Translations under genes and position numbers: made by a program
The notes under the pieces: model-generated
What the model was told of the DNA's origin: nothing
The model's input: only the letters and a program-made list of their open reading frames with translations
Database searches by the model: none
In this document: positions 7,437-15,170 of the stretch, piece after piece
Layout: each line of letters starts with the position of its first letter
Numbering within the stretch: position 1 is the first letter of the stretch
Source: Streptomyces sindenensis
GTDB lineage: Bacteria > Actinomycetota > Actinomycetes > Streptomycetales > Streptomycetaceae
Assembly (NCBI RefSeq): GCF_014649035.1
Contig: NZ_BMSG01000040.1
Coordinates: 1 to 58,379, forward strand
DNA: 58,379 nt
Reading direction: 5' to 3'

Positions 7437-9506
7437 ATGCAGCCGCTGGAAGCGGGCGAACCGCACACCATCGGTGCCTACCGGCTGCTCGGCAGGCTCG
7501 GCGCGGGCGGGATGGGCCGGGTCTATCTCGGCCGCAGCGCGGGCGGACGTACGGTCGCGGTCAAGGTGGTCCACCCCCACTTCGCCCTCGACGAGCAGTT
7601 CCGCGCCCGGTTCCGGCGCGAGGTGGAGTCCGCCCGCCGCATCGGCGCCCAGTGGACGGCCCCGGTCCTGGACGCCGACCCGGACGCCCCGGTGCCGTGG
7701 GTGGCCACCGGTTACGTCGCGGGCCCCCCGCTCTCCCAGGCGATCACCGAGCACGGTCCGCTGCCCGAACACGCGGTGCGCACCCTGGGCGCGGGCCTGG
7801 CCGAGGCGCTCGCCGTCGTCCACGGGCAGGGGATCGTCCACCGCGATGTGAAGCCCTCCAACGTGCTGCTCGCCCTCGACGGCCCCCGCCTCATCGACTT
7901 CGGTATCGCCCGTGCCCTCGGCGCCACCGTCTCGCTCACCTCCACCGGGGTCTCCGTCGGCTCGCCCGGCTACATGGCGCCCGAGCAGATCCGGGGCCGG
8001 GACGTCTCCGGCGCGGCCGACGTCTTCTCGCTGGGCGCGGTCCTGGCGTACGCGGCGACGGGCGCCGCCCCCTTCCCGGGCGACTCCTCCGCCGTACTCC
8101 TCTACAAGGTGGTCCACGAGGAACCCGAGCTGGGCGATCTGGAGGGCGAACTGCGCGAGGTGGTCGCGGGCTGCCTCGCCAAGGACCCGGCGGACCGGCC
8201 CGCCCCGGCCGACCTCGCCCGGGCGCTCGCCCCCGGCGGGGCGGCGGCGATGGTGGCGGGCGGCTGGCTGCCGGGCCGGCTGGTGCGCGAGGTGAGCCGG
8301 TCGGCGGTGGCGCTGCTGGACCTGGAGCCGCAGGACGCGCCGGTGCAGTCGGGGCCGGTGCCGTTCAGCAGCGCGTCGCTGGGAGCGGGGATGGGGCAGC
8401 CGGGGCCCGGCCCCCGGCCCCGGCCGGGGGAGGCGGCGCCGGGCCGGGCCGGCGAATTCGGCCCGCCCGCCGCGAACCCGCAGGAAGCGCCGTACGGGGC
8501 ACCCCGTCCGCGGGAAGCCTCACAGGAAGCGCCGAACCGGACACCCCATCCGGCGGAAGCCCTGCGGGAAGTGCCCCAGGAGGCCCCCCGGGAAGCATCC
8601 CAGCAGGCGCCGCAGGACGTGCCGTTCCGGGCGCCGCACCCCCAGGACGACGTCTACGGGACGCCGCATCCGCAGGACGGTCAGGACGACTACGGGACGC
8701 CGCCCCCTCCTCCGCCCCCGATGCCTCCGCGGGCCACGTCCGCCCCCGCCGGCCCCCCGCCCCCGGCGCACGCCGGGACCTACCGGCAGGGCGGCGGCAC
8801 GCGCGGCACCCACGACACCGGCGGGCTGCCGGGGCAGCGCGGCGGCGACCCCCGCCTCTCCCTGACCGTCAGCGCCGAGAACCGGCAGGCCCCCGGCGAG
8901 CGGCGCGGCCGCCGGGTCAGCTGCACCGTCGCCCTGGCCGTGGCGGGCGCGCTCGCCGCCGTCACCCTCGGCACGGGGCTGCTCGACGGCCTCCTCCCGG
9001 GCGGCGACGCCGACCAGGGCAACGACAGCGCGGCGAACCCGTCGGCCGCGACCTCCACCGCACCCCCGCCGGCGGGGGAGAAGCCGACGCCCGCCGAGTC
9101 CGACGGCGGCGCGAGCGAGCCCCCGGTCGCCGCCCTGCCGAAGGCGTACGTCGGCACCTGGAAGGGCCCGGTCACCGAGAAGACCACCGGCCAGCCCCAC
9201 GGCACGCTCACCGCCGTCTTCACCGAGGGCAAGCGCGGGGAGCGGGTCGTCCGGATGAGCACGACCATCTCCCAGCTCGGCCTCACCGTCACCTGCAACA
9301 GCGTCGGCACCCTCACCTCCGGCACCGCGAAGGAGCTGAACATCCGCGAGGCCACCGATCCGGACCGCCCCAGCACCCCCGGCCTGTGCACCACCACCGA
9401 GGCCGACCTGGTCTTCCGCCTCGCCGAGGACGGCACCCTGGGCTACCGCTCGAAGGAACGCGCCGCCGGTCTCCCGTACGGGAAGCTCACCCGGTCCGGC
9501 GACTGA
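7437..9506 (+). CDS. membrane-anchored Ser/Thr protein kinase (Hanks type)
   Basis: The protein has 689 residues. The kinase domain (about 14-265) has the glycine loop G-A-G-G-M-G-R-V, the lysine in V-A-V-K-V, the catalytic H-R-D-V-K-P-S-N, D-F-G and A-P-E. A proline/glutamate-rich linker of roughly 220 residues with degenerate P-H-P-Q-D repeats follows. One membrane helix lies near 498-520, after R-R-G-R-R. The external domain of about 165 residues has two cysteines that could form a disulfide. No PASTA repeats are seen, so the ligand is unknown. It lies between mqnA and mqnC but has its own promoter. Confidence 0.93.
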   Translation: MQPLEAGEPHTIGAYRLLGRLGAGGMGRVYLGRSAGGRTVAVKVVHPHFALDEQFRARFRREVESARRIGAQWTAPVLDADPDAPVPWVATGYVAGPPLSQAITEHGPLPEHAVRTLGAGLAEALAVVHGQGIVHRDVKPSNVLLALDGPRLIDFGIARALGATVSLTSTGVSVGSPGYMAPEQIRGRDVSGAADVFSLGAVLAYAATGAAPFPGDSSAVLLYKVVHEEPELGDLEGELREVVAGCLAKDPADRPAPADLARALAPGGAAAMVAGGWLPGRLVREVSRSAVALLDLEPQDAPVQSGPVPFSSASLGAGMGQPGPGPRPRPGEAAPGRAGEFGPPAANPQEAPYGAPRPREASQEAPNRTPHPAEALREVPQEAPREASQQAPQDVPFRAPHPQDDVYGTPHPQDGQDDYGTPPPPPPPMPPRATSAPAGPPPPAHAGTYRQGGGTRGTHDTGGLPGQRGGDPRLSLTVSAENRQAPGERRGRRVSCTVALAVAGALAAVTLGTGLLDGLLPGGDADQGNDSAANPSAATSTAPPPAGEKPTPAESDGGASEPPVAALPKAYVGTWKGPVTEKTTGQPHGTLTAVFTEGKRGERVVRMSTTISQLGLTVTCNSVGTLTSGTAKELNIREATDPDRPSTPGLCTTTEADLVFRLAEDGTLGYRSKERAAGLPYGKLTRSGD

Positions 9507-9531
9507 TCGCGCAAGGGGCTGGCGTAGGCTG
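9504..9531 (+). promoter_or_regulatory. mqnC promoter
   Basis: TAGGCT at 9526-9531 is a good -10, with CTGATC at 9504-9509 as a possible -35 (16-bp spacer). It overlaps the kinase stop codon and gives a leader of about 40 nt with GAAAGGTGA before the mqnC GTG. Confidence 0.55.
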
Positions 9532-9577
9532 GATCGGTCCGTGGATCCTCAGAAACCCGCCGAAAGGTGACAGCCCG

Positions 9578-10777
9578 GTGACCGAGAAGGCCGACCTTCA
9601 GCCCGTCCTCGACCGAGCCGCCGAAGGCGGTCGGATCACCCCGGAGGAGGCGCTCGACCTCTACCGGTCCGCGCCGCTGCACGCGCTGGGCGCCGCCGCC
9701 GACGCCGTACGCCGCCGCCGCTACGCCGGTACGGAGCACATCGCGACGTACATCATCGAGCGCAACATCAACTACACCAACGTGTGCGTCACGGCCTGCA
9801 AGTTCTGCGCCTTCTACGCCCCGCCCAAGGCCACCGACAAGGGCTGGACCCGTGACCTCGACGACATCCTGCGCCGCTGCGCGGAGACCGTGGAGCTCGG
9901 CGGCACCCAGATCATGTTCCAGGGCGGCCACCACCCGGACTTCGGTGTGGAGTATTACGAGGAGCACTTCTCCGCGATCAAGAAGGCGTACCCGCAGCTG
10001 GTCATCCACTCCCTCGGCGCCTCCGAGATCGAGCACATGGCCCGGATCTCCAAGGTCTCCGCCGAGGAGGCCATCAGCCGCATCCACGCCGCCGGGCTCG
10101 ACTCCTTCGCCGGCGCGGGCGCCGAACTGCTGCCCGCCCGGCCGCGCACCGCCATCGCCCCGCTCAAGGAGTCCGGCGAGCGCTGGCTGGAGATCATGGA
10201 GATCGCGCACGGCCTCGGCGTCGAGTCGACCTCCACCATGCTGATGGGCACCGGCGAGACCAACGCCGAGCGCATCGAGCACCTGAGGATGATCCGGGAC
10301 GTCCAGGACCGCACCGGCGGCTTCCGCGCCTTCATCCCGTACACCTACCAGCCGGAGAACAACAAGCTGAAGGGCCGCACGCAGGCCACGCTCTTCGAGT
10401 ACCTGCGGATGATCGCCATCGCCCGGCTCTTCCTCGACAACGTCGCCCACATCCAGGGCTCCTGGCTCACCACCGGCAAGGAGGTCGGCCAGCTGTCGCT
10501 GCACTACGGCGCGGACGACCTCGGCTCGATCATGCTGGAGGAGAACGTCGTCTCCTCGGCCGGCGCCAAGCACCGCTCCAACCGGCTGGAGATCATCGAC
10601 CTGATCCGCAAGGCGGACCGGGTCCCCGCCCAGCGCGCCACGACGTACGAGCACCTCGTCGTGCACGACGACCCGGCGAACGACCCGGTCGACGAGCGCG
10701 TCGTCTCGCACATCTCGTCCACCGCGATCGAGGGCGGCACGGCCCACCCGGAGCTGAAGCTCCTCAACGCCAACTAG
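9578..10777 (+). CDS. mqnC: cyclic dehypoxanthinyl futalosine synthase MqnC (radical SAM)
   Basis: The protein has 399 residues. The radical-SAM cluster motif C-V-T-A-C-K-F-C (Cys70, Cys74, Cys77) follows N-I-N-Y-T-N-V, and the C-terminal half is typical of the MqnC/CofH group. MqnC cyclises dehypoxanthinyl futalosine to the spiro precursor in menaquinone biosynthesis. The GTG at 9578 is preceded by GAAAGGTGA, and the frame upstream of it has no coding character. A small gene for a degenerate amidohydrolase starts 11 bp after the stop and is probably cotranscribed. Confidence 0.95.
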   Translation: MTEKADLQPVLDRAAEGGRITPEEALDLYRSAPLHALGAAADAVRRRRYAGTEHIATYIIERNINYTNVCVTACKFCAFYAPPKATDKGWTRDLDDILRRCAETVELGGTQIMFQGGHHPDFGVEYYEEHFSAIKKAYPQLVIHSLGASEIEHMARISKVSAEEAISRIHAAGLDSFAGAGAELLPARPRTAIAPLKESGERWLEIMEIAHGLGVESTSTMLMGTGETNAERIEHLRMIRDVQDRTGGFRAFIPYTYQPENNKLKGRTQATLFEYLRMIAIARLFLDNVAHIQGSWLTTGKEVGQLSLHYGADDLGSIMLEENVVSSAGAKHRSNRLEIIDLIRKADRVPAQRATTYEHLVVHDDPANDPVDERVVSHISSTAIEGGTAHPELKLLNAN

Positions 10778-10788
10778 GCCCTCGCCCC

Positions 10789-11451
10789 GTGCTGACGATC
10801 CATGCCGCGCCCCTGGTCCTCCCGGTGGGCGCGGCGGCCGTGGTGGACGGTGCCGTCGCGGTCGACGGCGACCGGATCGCCGCCCTCGGCCCGTACGAGG
10901 AGGTCGCCGCCGCGCACCCGGCCGCCCGCGTCCGCCGCTGGCCCGGCCTCCTCGCCCCCGGACTGCGCCAGGACCGGGCCCGGGAGCTGCTCACCCGCTG
11001 CTACCACCCGGACCCGCGCGAGGCCGACGAGCTCGGCGAACTCCCGCTGTGGGGTGAGGATTTCGAGCGGATCGCGGTGACGATGGACGCGACCCGGCGG
11101 GCCGGCAGCGTACGGCGCGGGCTCCAGCGGATGCTGCGGCACGGCACCACGCATGTGGCGGGCCCGTTCGGCGCGGACGACCCGGCGCTGCGGACGGCCG
11201 TCTCCCGGTCGGGGCTGGTCGTCGTCCGGGTCGCGCCGCCGCCAGTTCCGGTACCGCACGGCGTGCCCGGCCTCGACCCCTTCGCGGCGGGCGGCGATCT
11301 GGCCGGTACGGCGCACGGACCGCTGACCGTGGGCGGCCGGGCCGACCTCGCGGTCTTCGACGTGCCCGACGAGGCGGCGCTGTACGGGGGAGGCCCCCGG
11401 CCCTGCGTGGCGACCGTGCTCGCGGGGCGGCTGGTGCACCGCGCCCGCTGA
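10789..11451 (+). CDS. short amidohydrolase-like protein lacking the metal-binding core
   Basis: The protein has 220 residues. The N-terminus looks like the beta-sandwich of a COG0402/imidazolonepropionase-type amidohydrolase, and the C-terminus ends with G-G-R-A-D-L-A-V-F-D-V and V-L-A-G-R-L-V-H, the closing sandwich. The usual P-G-L-(V/I)-(D/N)-x-H-x-H is replaced by A-P-G-L-R-Q-D-R, and the barrel between about residues 140 and 180 is far too short to carry the remaining ligands. It is unlikely to be a metal hydrolase. Its coupling to mqnC suggests a role, or a relic, in menaquinone synthesis. The GTG at 10789 is the first in-frame start after mqnC. Confidence 0.75.
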   Translation: MLTIHAAPLVLPVGAAAVVDGAVAVDGDRIAALGPYEEVAAAHPAARVRRWPGLLAPGLRQDRARELLTRCYHPDPREADELGELPLWGEDFERIAVTMDATRRAGSVRRGLQRMLRHGTTHVAGPFGADDPALRTAVSRSGLVVVRVAPPPVPVPHGVPGLDPFAAGGDLAGTAHGPLTVGGRADLAVFDVPDEAALYGGGPRPCVATVLAGRLVHRAR

Positions 11452-11485
11452 GGCCGCTTCCGTACGGGGCCGGCTCACGCACCCG

Positions 11486-11514
11486 GGGGCCGCCCGTCGC
11501 CTCCAGGCGGCCCC
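11486..11514. terminator. bidirectional hairpin between convergent genes
   Basis: GGGGCCGCC (11486-11494) and GGCGGCCCC (11506-11514) form a perfect 9-bp stem with an 11-nt loop. It lies between the stops of the amidohydrolase-like gene and the DUF3152 gene and can serve both strands. Confidence 0.7.
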
Positions 11515-11522
11515 GGCGGGCG

Positions 11523-12506
11523 TCACGGCACCTTCGGGCCGCCGAGGTAGCGCCCCTTCGCGTCGTACGGCCAGGCGTTGGCGACGCAGCCCTTCAGCCC
11601 GTTGATCTGCTGCATCATCGCGGGCGCGGGACGCCCCTTCCCCGGGCAGGTCTCATGGCCGTGCCCCAGCCAGTGGCCGACCTCGTGGTTCACGATCAGC
11701 GCCCGGTACTCGGAGACGGGCCCGTCGAACTGCGGTGAACCGAGCTGCCAGCGCTTCAGGTTGACCATCACCTTCTCGCCGCCCCGGCAGTTGACCTCGC
11801 CGCGCGTGTTCAGGCCGTACGCGCCGCACATCCGGTCCGTGGTCGCCGGGGTCGCGATCCGGATCACCAGCCCGGCCGGCCCGTCGGCGACCTGGCGGAA
11901 CGAGTGCTCGCCGCCGTGGCTCCAGCCGCGCGGGTCGGCCAGGACCGCGGCGATGTCCTCGGCGGCCCGGTCGGGGTCGACGCCGATGCCGTTCTCCACC
12001 TCCACCCGGTAGGCGCTGCCCCTGCCCCCCGACGTGACGCCCGCGCGGGCCACGGTGAACGTGCCGGGGCCCGAGGCGGGGATGTCCTCGGCCCGGGGGG
12101 CGTCGGCGTCGGTACCCGCGTCGGCCTCGGCCGACGGGGTCGGGGCCGGCGGGGGAGTGGGTTCGGGGGCGTCCTCCAGCGGCTTCGACGCGTTGTCCGG
12201 TCCGCCGGCCGGGGCCGTACGGGAGGGTGCCGGGGCCGCGTCGGCCGGGCCGCCCCCGTGGAGCCAGGGGCGGCCGAGGAGGAGCGCCGCGCCCGCCGCC
12301 ACCGCGAGCACCAGCACGGCCGACGCGAGCACCCGCCGCCGGCTCCGCTGCCGTCGCCGCATCCGTGACCGCGCCGCCGCCCGGGACCGGGGAGCGGGAG
12401 CCGACGGGGCCCGGGGCGGCGGCACGCGCAGCCGGAACGTGTCCTCGTCGCGGACCGGTTCCCCGTACGCGGGCGGCAGCGTCCCGGTCGTGCGGCGGCG
12501 CGTCAC
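11523..12506 (-). CDS. DUF3152 protein, membrane-anchored with metzincin-like zinc motif
   Basis: The protein has 327 residues. A basic N-terminus is followed by one hydrophobic helix (about 55-77) and then a long proline/alanine/glutamate linker. The C-terminal globular domain (from about 140) contains H-E-V-G-H-W-L-G-H-G-H at about residues 274-284. That fits the metzincin zinc signature HExxHxxGxxH exactly, and a methionine pair (A-M-M-Q-Q) follows about 12 residues later, where a Met-turn would lie. It also has cysteines that could pair outside the cell. It is probably an exported protease; the substrate is unknown. Its GTG overlaps the stop of the upstream membrane-protein gene by 4 bp, so they are one operon with the sigma factor. 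Confidence 0.8.
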   Translation of the reverse strand: MTRRRTTGTLPPAYGEPVRDEDTFRLRVPPPRAPSAPAPRSRAAARSRMRRRQRSRRRVLASAVLVLAVAAGAALLLGRPWLHGGGPADAAPAPSRTAPAGGPDNASKPLEDAPEPTPPPAPTPSAEADAGTDADAPRAEDIPASGPGTFTVARAGVTSGGRGSAYRVEVENGIGVDPDRAAEDIAAVLADPRGWSHGGEHSFRQVADGPAGLVIRIATPATTDRMCGAYGLNTRGEVNCRGGEKVMVNLKRWQLGSPQFDGPVSEYRALIVNHEVGHWLGHGHETCPGKGRPAPAMMQQINGLKGCVANAWPYDAKGRYLGGPKVP

Positions 12507-13024
12507 GATCGGCCCTCCGGGTGCCGGGTCTCCTCCGGGCCGGGCCCGGGCGGGGCCGACAGGGAGGGCGTGGGCGGCCCGGGGGGCGCGGGCGGCACGG
12601 CCTCGGACTCCGTCGGCGCGGGGGTGGTGGGGCTCGGCATGTCGGGGGATTGCTCCGTAGGTCGGGGGGACGGGGTGGATGAGGCGGCGGGGGGCGGGGC
12701 GGGGCGGGAGACGGCCGGCACCGAGGGCGCGGCGGGCCCCGTGTCCCCTCCCGGCAGCAGCCGGGGGCCGAGAGCGGAGAGTCCCAGGGTCAGCGCGGTG
12801 ACCGCGACGAAGGCGCCCGCGACCGCGAACCCCCGCCTCCTGGACCGCCGCCGGTGGCCCTCCCGTACGGCGTCGGACACCAGATCGGGCTGGAGGGACA
12901 GGGTGCCGACGGTCCGGTGCAGGGCGTCACGGAACAACTCCTCGTCCCGGGCCTGCTTCTCGTCCCGGACCGGCTCTCCGTCACGATTGCGGCGCGGCAG
13001 GTGCTCGTGCGGTTCAAGTGACAT
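12503..13024 (-). CDS. one-pass membrane protein, possible anti-sigma partner
   Basis: The protein has 173 residues. A charged N-terminal segment of about 65 residues includes E-E-L-F-R-D-A-L-H and a basic patch R-R-R-S-R-R-R. One membrane helix follows (about 67-90), then a proline/serine/threonine-rich outer tail. There is no zinc anti-sigma motif (HxxxCxxC). Position directly after an ECF sigma gene (10-bp gap) suggests an anti-sigma or sensor role, but that is inference only. The C-terminus is low complexity. Confidence 0.7.
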   Translation of the reverse strand: MSLEPHEHLPRRNRDGEPVRDEKQARDEELFRDALHRTVGTLSLQPDLVSDAVREGHRRRSRRRGFAVAGAFVAVTALTLGLSALGPRLLPGGDTGPAAPSVPAVSRPAPPPAASSTPSPRPTEQSPDMPSPTTPAPTESEAVPPAPPGPPTPSLSAPPGPGPEETRHPEGRS

Positions 13025-13033
13025 GACCGGCCC

Positions 13034-13567
13034 TCAGCTTCCCGTGGAGTAGAGCTGGACGTCGCCCATCCGGGCGCGCAGGCGGACGAGTGAACGCGAG
13101 CACTGGCTCTTCACCGTGGACTCGCTGCACCGCAGCAGCGACGCCACGGTCTCCACGCTCAGATCGTCCCAGTAGCGCAGGACGACCATCGCCCGCGCTC
13201 TGGGCGGGAGTTCGGCGAGGAGGGCGAGCAGGGTGACCCGGAGGTCGGCGCCCGGTGCGGGATTGGGGTGCGGGCGGGGCGCGTTGCGGTTGTGGGCGAG
13301 CAGATCCCGTACGGAGCGACGGCGTTCGGCCACGAAGGTGCGCACCAGCACGGTCTTGGCGTAGGCGTCGAGGTTGTCCGCCCGGCTCGCCCTGCGCCAG
13401 TGCTGGAACAGCTTGGCCAGTGTCGTCTGCGTCAGGTCCTGCGCACCCTCGGTGTCTCCGCACAGCAGGTAGGCCGTCCGGTACAGCCGACGCTGCCCGG
13501 TCCTGGCGTACGCCTCGAACGCGGCGCGCTCGCCGTCCGCCATGGCGGGCTGAGCCCCTGCCGGCAT
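13034..13567 (-). CDS. SigE-family ECF RNA polymerase sigma factor
   Basis: The protein has 177 residues. The sigma-2 region has Y-R-T-A-Y-L-L-C-G-D and D-L-T-Q-T-T-L-A-K-L-F, and region 4 has L-P-P-R-A-R-A-M-V-V-L-R-Y-W-D-D-L-S-V-E-T-V-A with S-E-S-T-V-K-S-Q. This matches the actinobacterial SigE-type subfamily. The ATG at 13567 follows a GGGGAGGG ribosome binding site; the longer frame is rejected. Three genes (sigma, membrane protein, DUF3152) run in the same direction with 10-bp or overlapping junctions. Confidence 0.92.
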   Translation of the reverse strand: MPAGAQPAMADGERAAFEAYARTGQRRLYRTAYLLCGDTEGAQDLTQTTLAKLFQHWRRASRADNLDAYAKTVLVRTFVAERRRSVRDLLAHNRNAPRPHPNPAPGADLRVTLLALLAELPPRARAMVVLRYWDDLSVETVASLLRCSESTVKSQCSRSLVRLRARMGDVQLYSTGS

Positions 13568-13604
13568 CCGCCCTCCCCTCTCTCTCCTCGACCCCCACCC
13601 GTTA

Positions 13605-13635
13605 CAGAGCACCCGTGTGCCGAAAAGGTTGAAGA
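13605..13635 (-). promoter_or_regulatory. possible ECF-type autoregulatory promoter
   Basis: On the minus strand CAACCTTTTC (about 13631-13622) lies 55-65 bp upstream of the sigma-factor ATG and resembles the AAC-containing -35 elements of ECF promoters. Within about 16-18 bp the sequence reads GGGTGCTCTG, a weak candidate -10. Autoregulation is usual for this family, but the elements are not clear enough to be sure. Confidence 0.3.
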
Positions 13636-13722
13636 GGAGTGAAGATCAGTTCGAGACGGGGTGTGCGCCGTCGCCTGCCCCGTCGCCGTGCCGGTCGGAG
13701 CCGTCCCGCCGGCTGGGGCTCC

Positions 13723-13747
13723 CGCGCCTGCTGTTCCAGCAGGCGCG
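13723..13747 (+). promoter_or_regulatory. strong hairpin upstream of menG
   Basis: CGCGCCTGCTG (13723-13733) and CAGCAGGCGCG (13737-13747) form a perfect 11-bp stem with a 3-nt TTC loop. It lies between the divergent sigma-factor and menG genes, where neither gene needs a terminator. It could be an operator, or an attenuator if menG transcription starts upstream of it. Confidence 0.5.
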
Positions 13748-13806
13748 TGGCCGTCGCGGGCGACCGCCCTCACTGATACCGGTGGCGCGGCTGCTTGAAT
13801 GGAAGA

Positions 13807-14499
13807 GTGACCCGAGCCTCCCTGGAAAAGCAGCCGCACGAAGTCGCCTCGATGTTCGACGGTGTGGCGGCGAACTACGACCTGACCAACGATGTGATCT
13901 CGCTCGGCCAGGCCCGGCTGTGGCGCAAGGCGGTCGCGGCGGCGGTCGACGCCCGCCCCGCGCAGAAGATCCTCGACCTGGCGGCCGGTACGGCGACCTC
14001 CTCGCAGCCTTTCGTGAAGGCGGGCGCCTACGTCGTTCCGTGCGACTTCTCGCTCGGCATGCTCCAGGTGGGCAAGGAACGCCACCCGTGGATGCCGTTC
14101 ACGGCGGGCGACGGCATGAGGCTGCCGTTCAAGGACGAGACGTTCGACACCGTCACGATCTCCTTCGGGCTGCGCAACATCCAGGACACCGGTGTCGCCC
14201 TGCGCGAGCTGTACCGGGTGACGAAGCCCGGCGGCCGGGTGGTGATCTGCGAGTTCTCCCAGCCGACCTGGACCCCGTTCCGCACGGTCTACACGGAGTA
14301 CCTGATGCGGGCGATCCCGCCGGCCGCCCGCGCGGTGTCGTCCAACCCGGACGCGTACGTCTACCTCGCCGAGTCCATCCGCGACTGGCCCGACCAGCCC
14401 GCCCTCGCCGCACTGCTCCAGAAGGCGGGCTGGTCGAAGGTGGCGTGGCGCAACCTGACCGGCGGCGTGGTGGCCCTGCACCGGGCCACCCGCGCCTAG
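13807..14499 (+). CDS. menG: demethylmenaquinone methyltransferase
   Basis: The 230-residue class I SAM methyltransferase is of the UbiE/MenG family. It has F-D-G-V-A-A-N-Y-D-L-T-N-D near the start, the SAM-binding L-D-L-A-A-G-T-A-T, I-S-F-G-L-R-N-I-Q-D mid-protein and K-P-G-G-R-V-V-I-C-E-F-S. It methylates demethylmenaquinone using S-adenosylmethionine, the last ring step of menaquinone synthesis. The GTG at 13807 is used in preference to an upstream in-frame start because conservation begins there. The family's glycine-rich G-T-G is G-T-A here, a conservative change. Confidence 0.93.
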   Translation: MTRASLEKQPHEVASMFDGVAANYDLTNDVISLGQARLWRKAVAAAVDARPAQKILDLAAGTATSSQPFVKAGAYVVPCDFSLGMLQVGKERHPWMPFTAGDGMRLPFKDETFDTVTISFGLRNIQDTGVALRELYRVTKPGGRVVICEFSQPTWTPFRTVYTEYLMRAIPPAARAVSSNPDAYVYLAESIRDWPDQPALAALLQKAGWSKVAWRNLTGGVVALHRATRA

Positions 14500-14518
14500 G
14501 TCCTGTCGGCCCAGGACC
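14499..14518 (+). terminator. short hairpin after menG
   Basis: GGTCCTG and CAGGACC (14499-14505 and 14512-14518) pair perfectly with a 6-nt loop. The stem starts within the menG stop codon and lies between convergent genes. Confidence 0.55.
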
Positions 14519-14545
14519 CCTCGTTCGGATCCGCGCTTCCGGGTC

Positions 14546-15073
14546 CTACAGCTCCAGCCGGAAGCAGACCGCCTCCGCGCCGCGCGGAGTCTCGTACGAC
14601 TCGGCCCGCTGCATCCCGAGCCGGTCCGCGACCGCCATCGACCGGGCGTTACGGGAGTGGATCATCGCGACCACCTCGTCCACCCCGGCCGCCCGCACCC
14701 GCTCCAGCGCGGCGCGGGCGGCGGCGGTGGCGTACCCGCGCCCCCATGCCGTACGCCCCAGGCGCCAGCCGATCTCGACCGCGCCGACCGGCCCGTAATG
14801 CGTGTGCGGCCACGGCTGCGCCCCGGTGAAGCCGAGGACGGTGTCCGCCTCGTCCGTGAGCGTCCACAGGCAGTAGCCGAGCTCGGCGTCGTGGCGGCGC
14901 TGGCGGGCGGTGAGCTCCTCGTACACGGAGAAGTCCGCCCGGCGGCCGCCGAAGAACTCCATCACCTCGGGGTCGTCGAAGACCCGGTACCAGGTCAGGG
15001 CATCCTCGTCGGTCGGAACACGGAGGCGTACGGCGGGGGCCGAAGCGTGGGGCGTGGCAGGCGCGATCGACAT
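14546..15073 (-). CDS. GNAT-family N-acetyltransferase (RimJ/RimL type)
   Basis: The 175-residue acetyltransferase_3-type protein has L-R-V-P-T-D-E-D-A near the start, the acetyl-CoA loop region W-R-L-G-R-T-A-W-G-R-G-Y-A-T-A-A, and S-R-N-A-R-S-M-A-V-A-D-R-L-G-M near the end. It would acetylate an amine, perhaps a ribosomal-protein or small-molecule amine; the substrate is unknown. The ATG at 15073 is chosen from a 55-codon longer frame because the domain starts there. Confidence 0.88.
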   Translation of the reverse strand: MSIAPATPHASAPAVRLRVPTDEDALTWYRVFDDPEVMEFFGGRRADFSVYEELTARQRRHDAELGYCLWTLTDEADTVLGFTGAQPWPHTHYGPVGAVEIGWRLGRTAWGRGYATAAARAALERVRAAGVDEVVAMIHSRNARSMAVADRLGMQRAESYETPRGAEAVCFRLEL

Positions 15074-15170
15074 GAGGGAGCCCTTCGGAGGGTTGATTCG
15101 CAGGCCCCCATAGACTGCACGGGACATGTGCCGCGCGGCACGCGAATTCGAGTCTTCGGGAGATCCGACC

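Noticed and set aside
7652..9577. Long open frame overlapping the membrane kinase and running into mqnC
   Set aside because: The portion before 9578 is an arginine/proline-rich shadow of the kinase gene; only the part from the GTG at 9578 has MqnC features.
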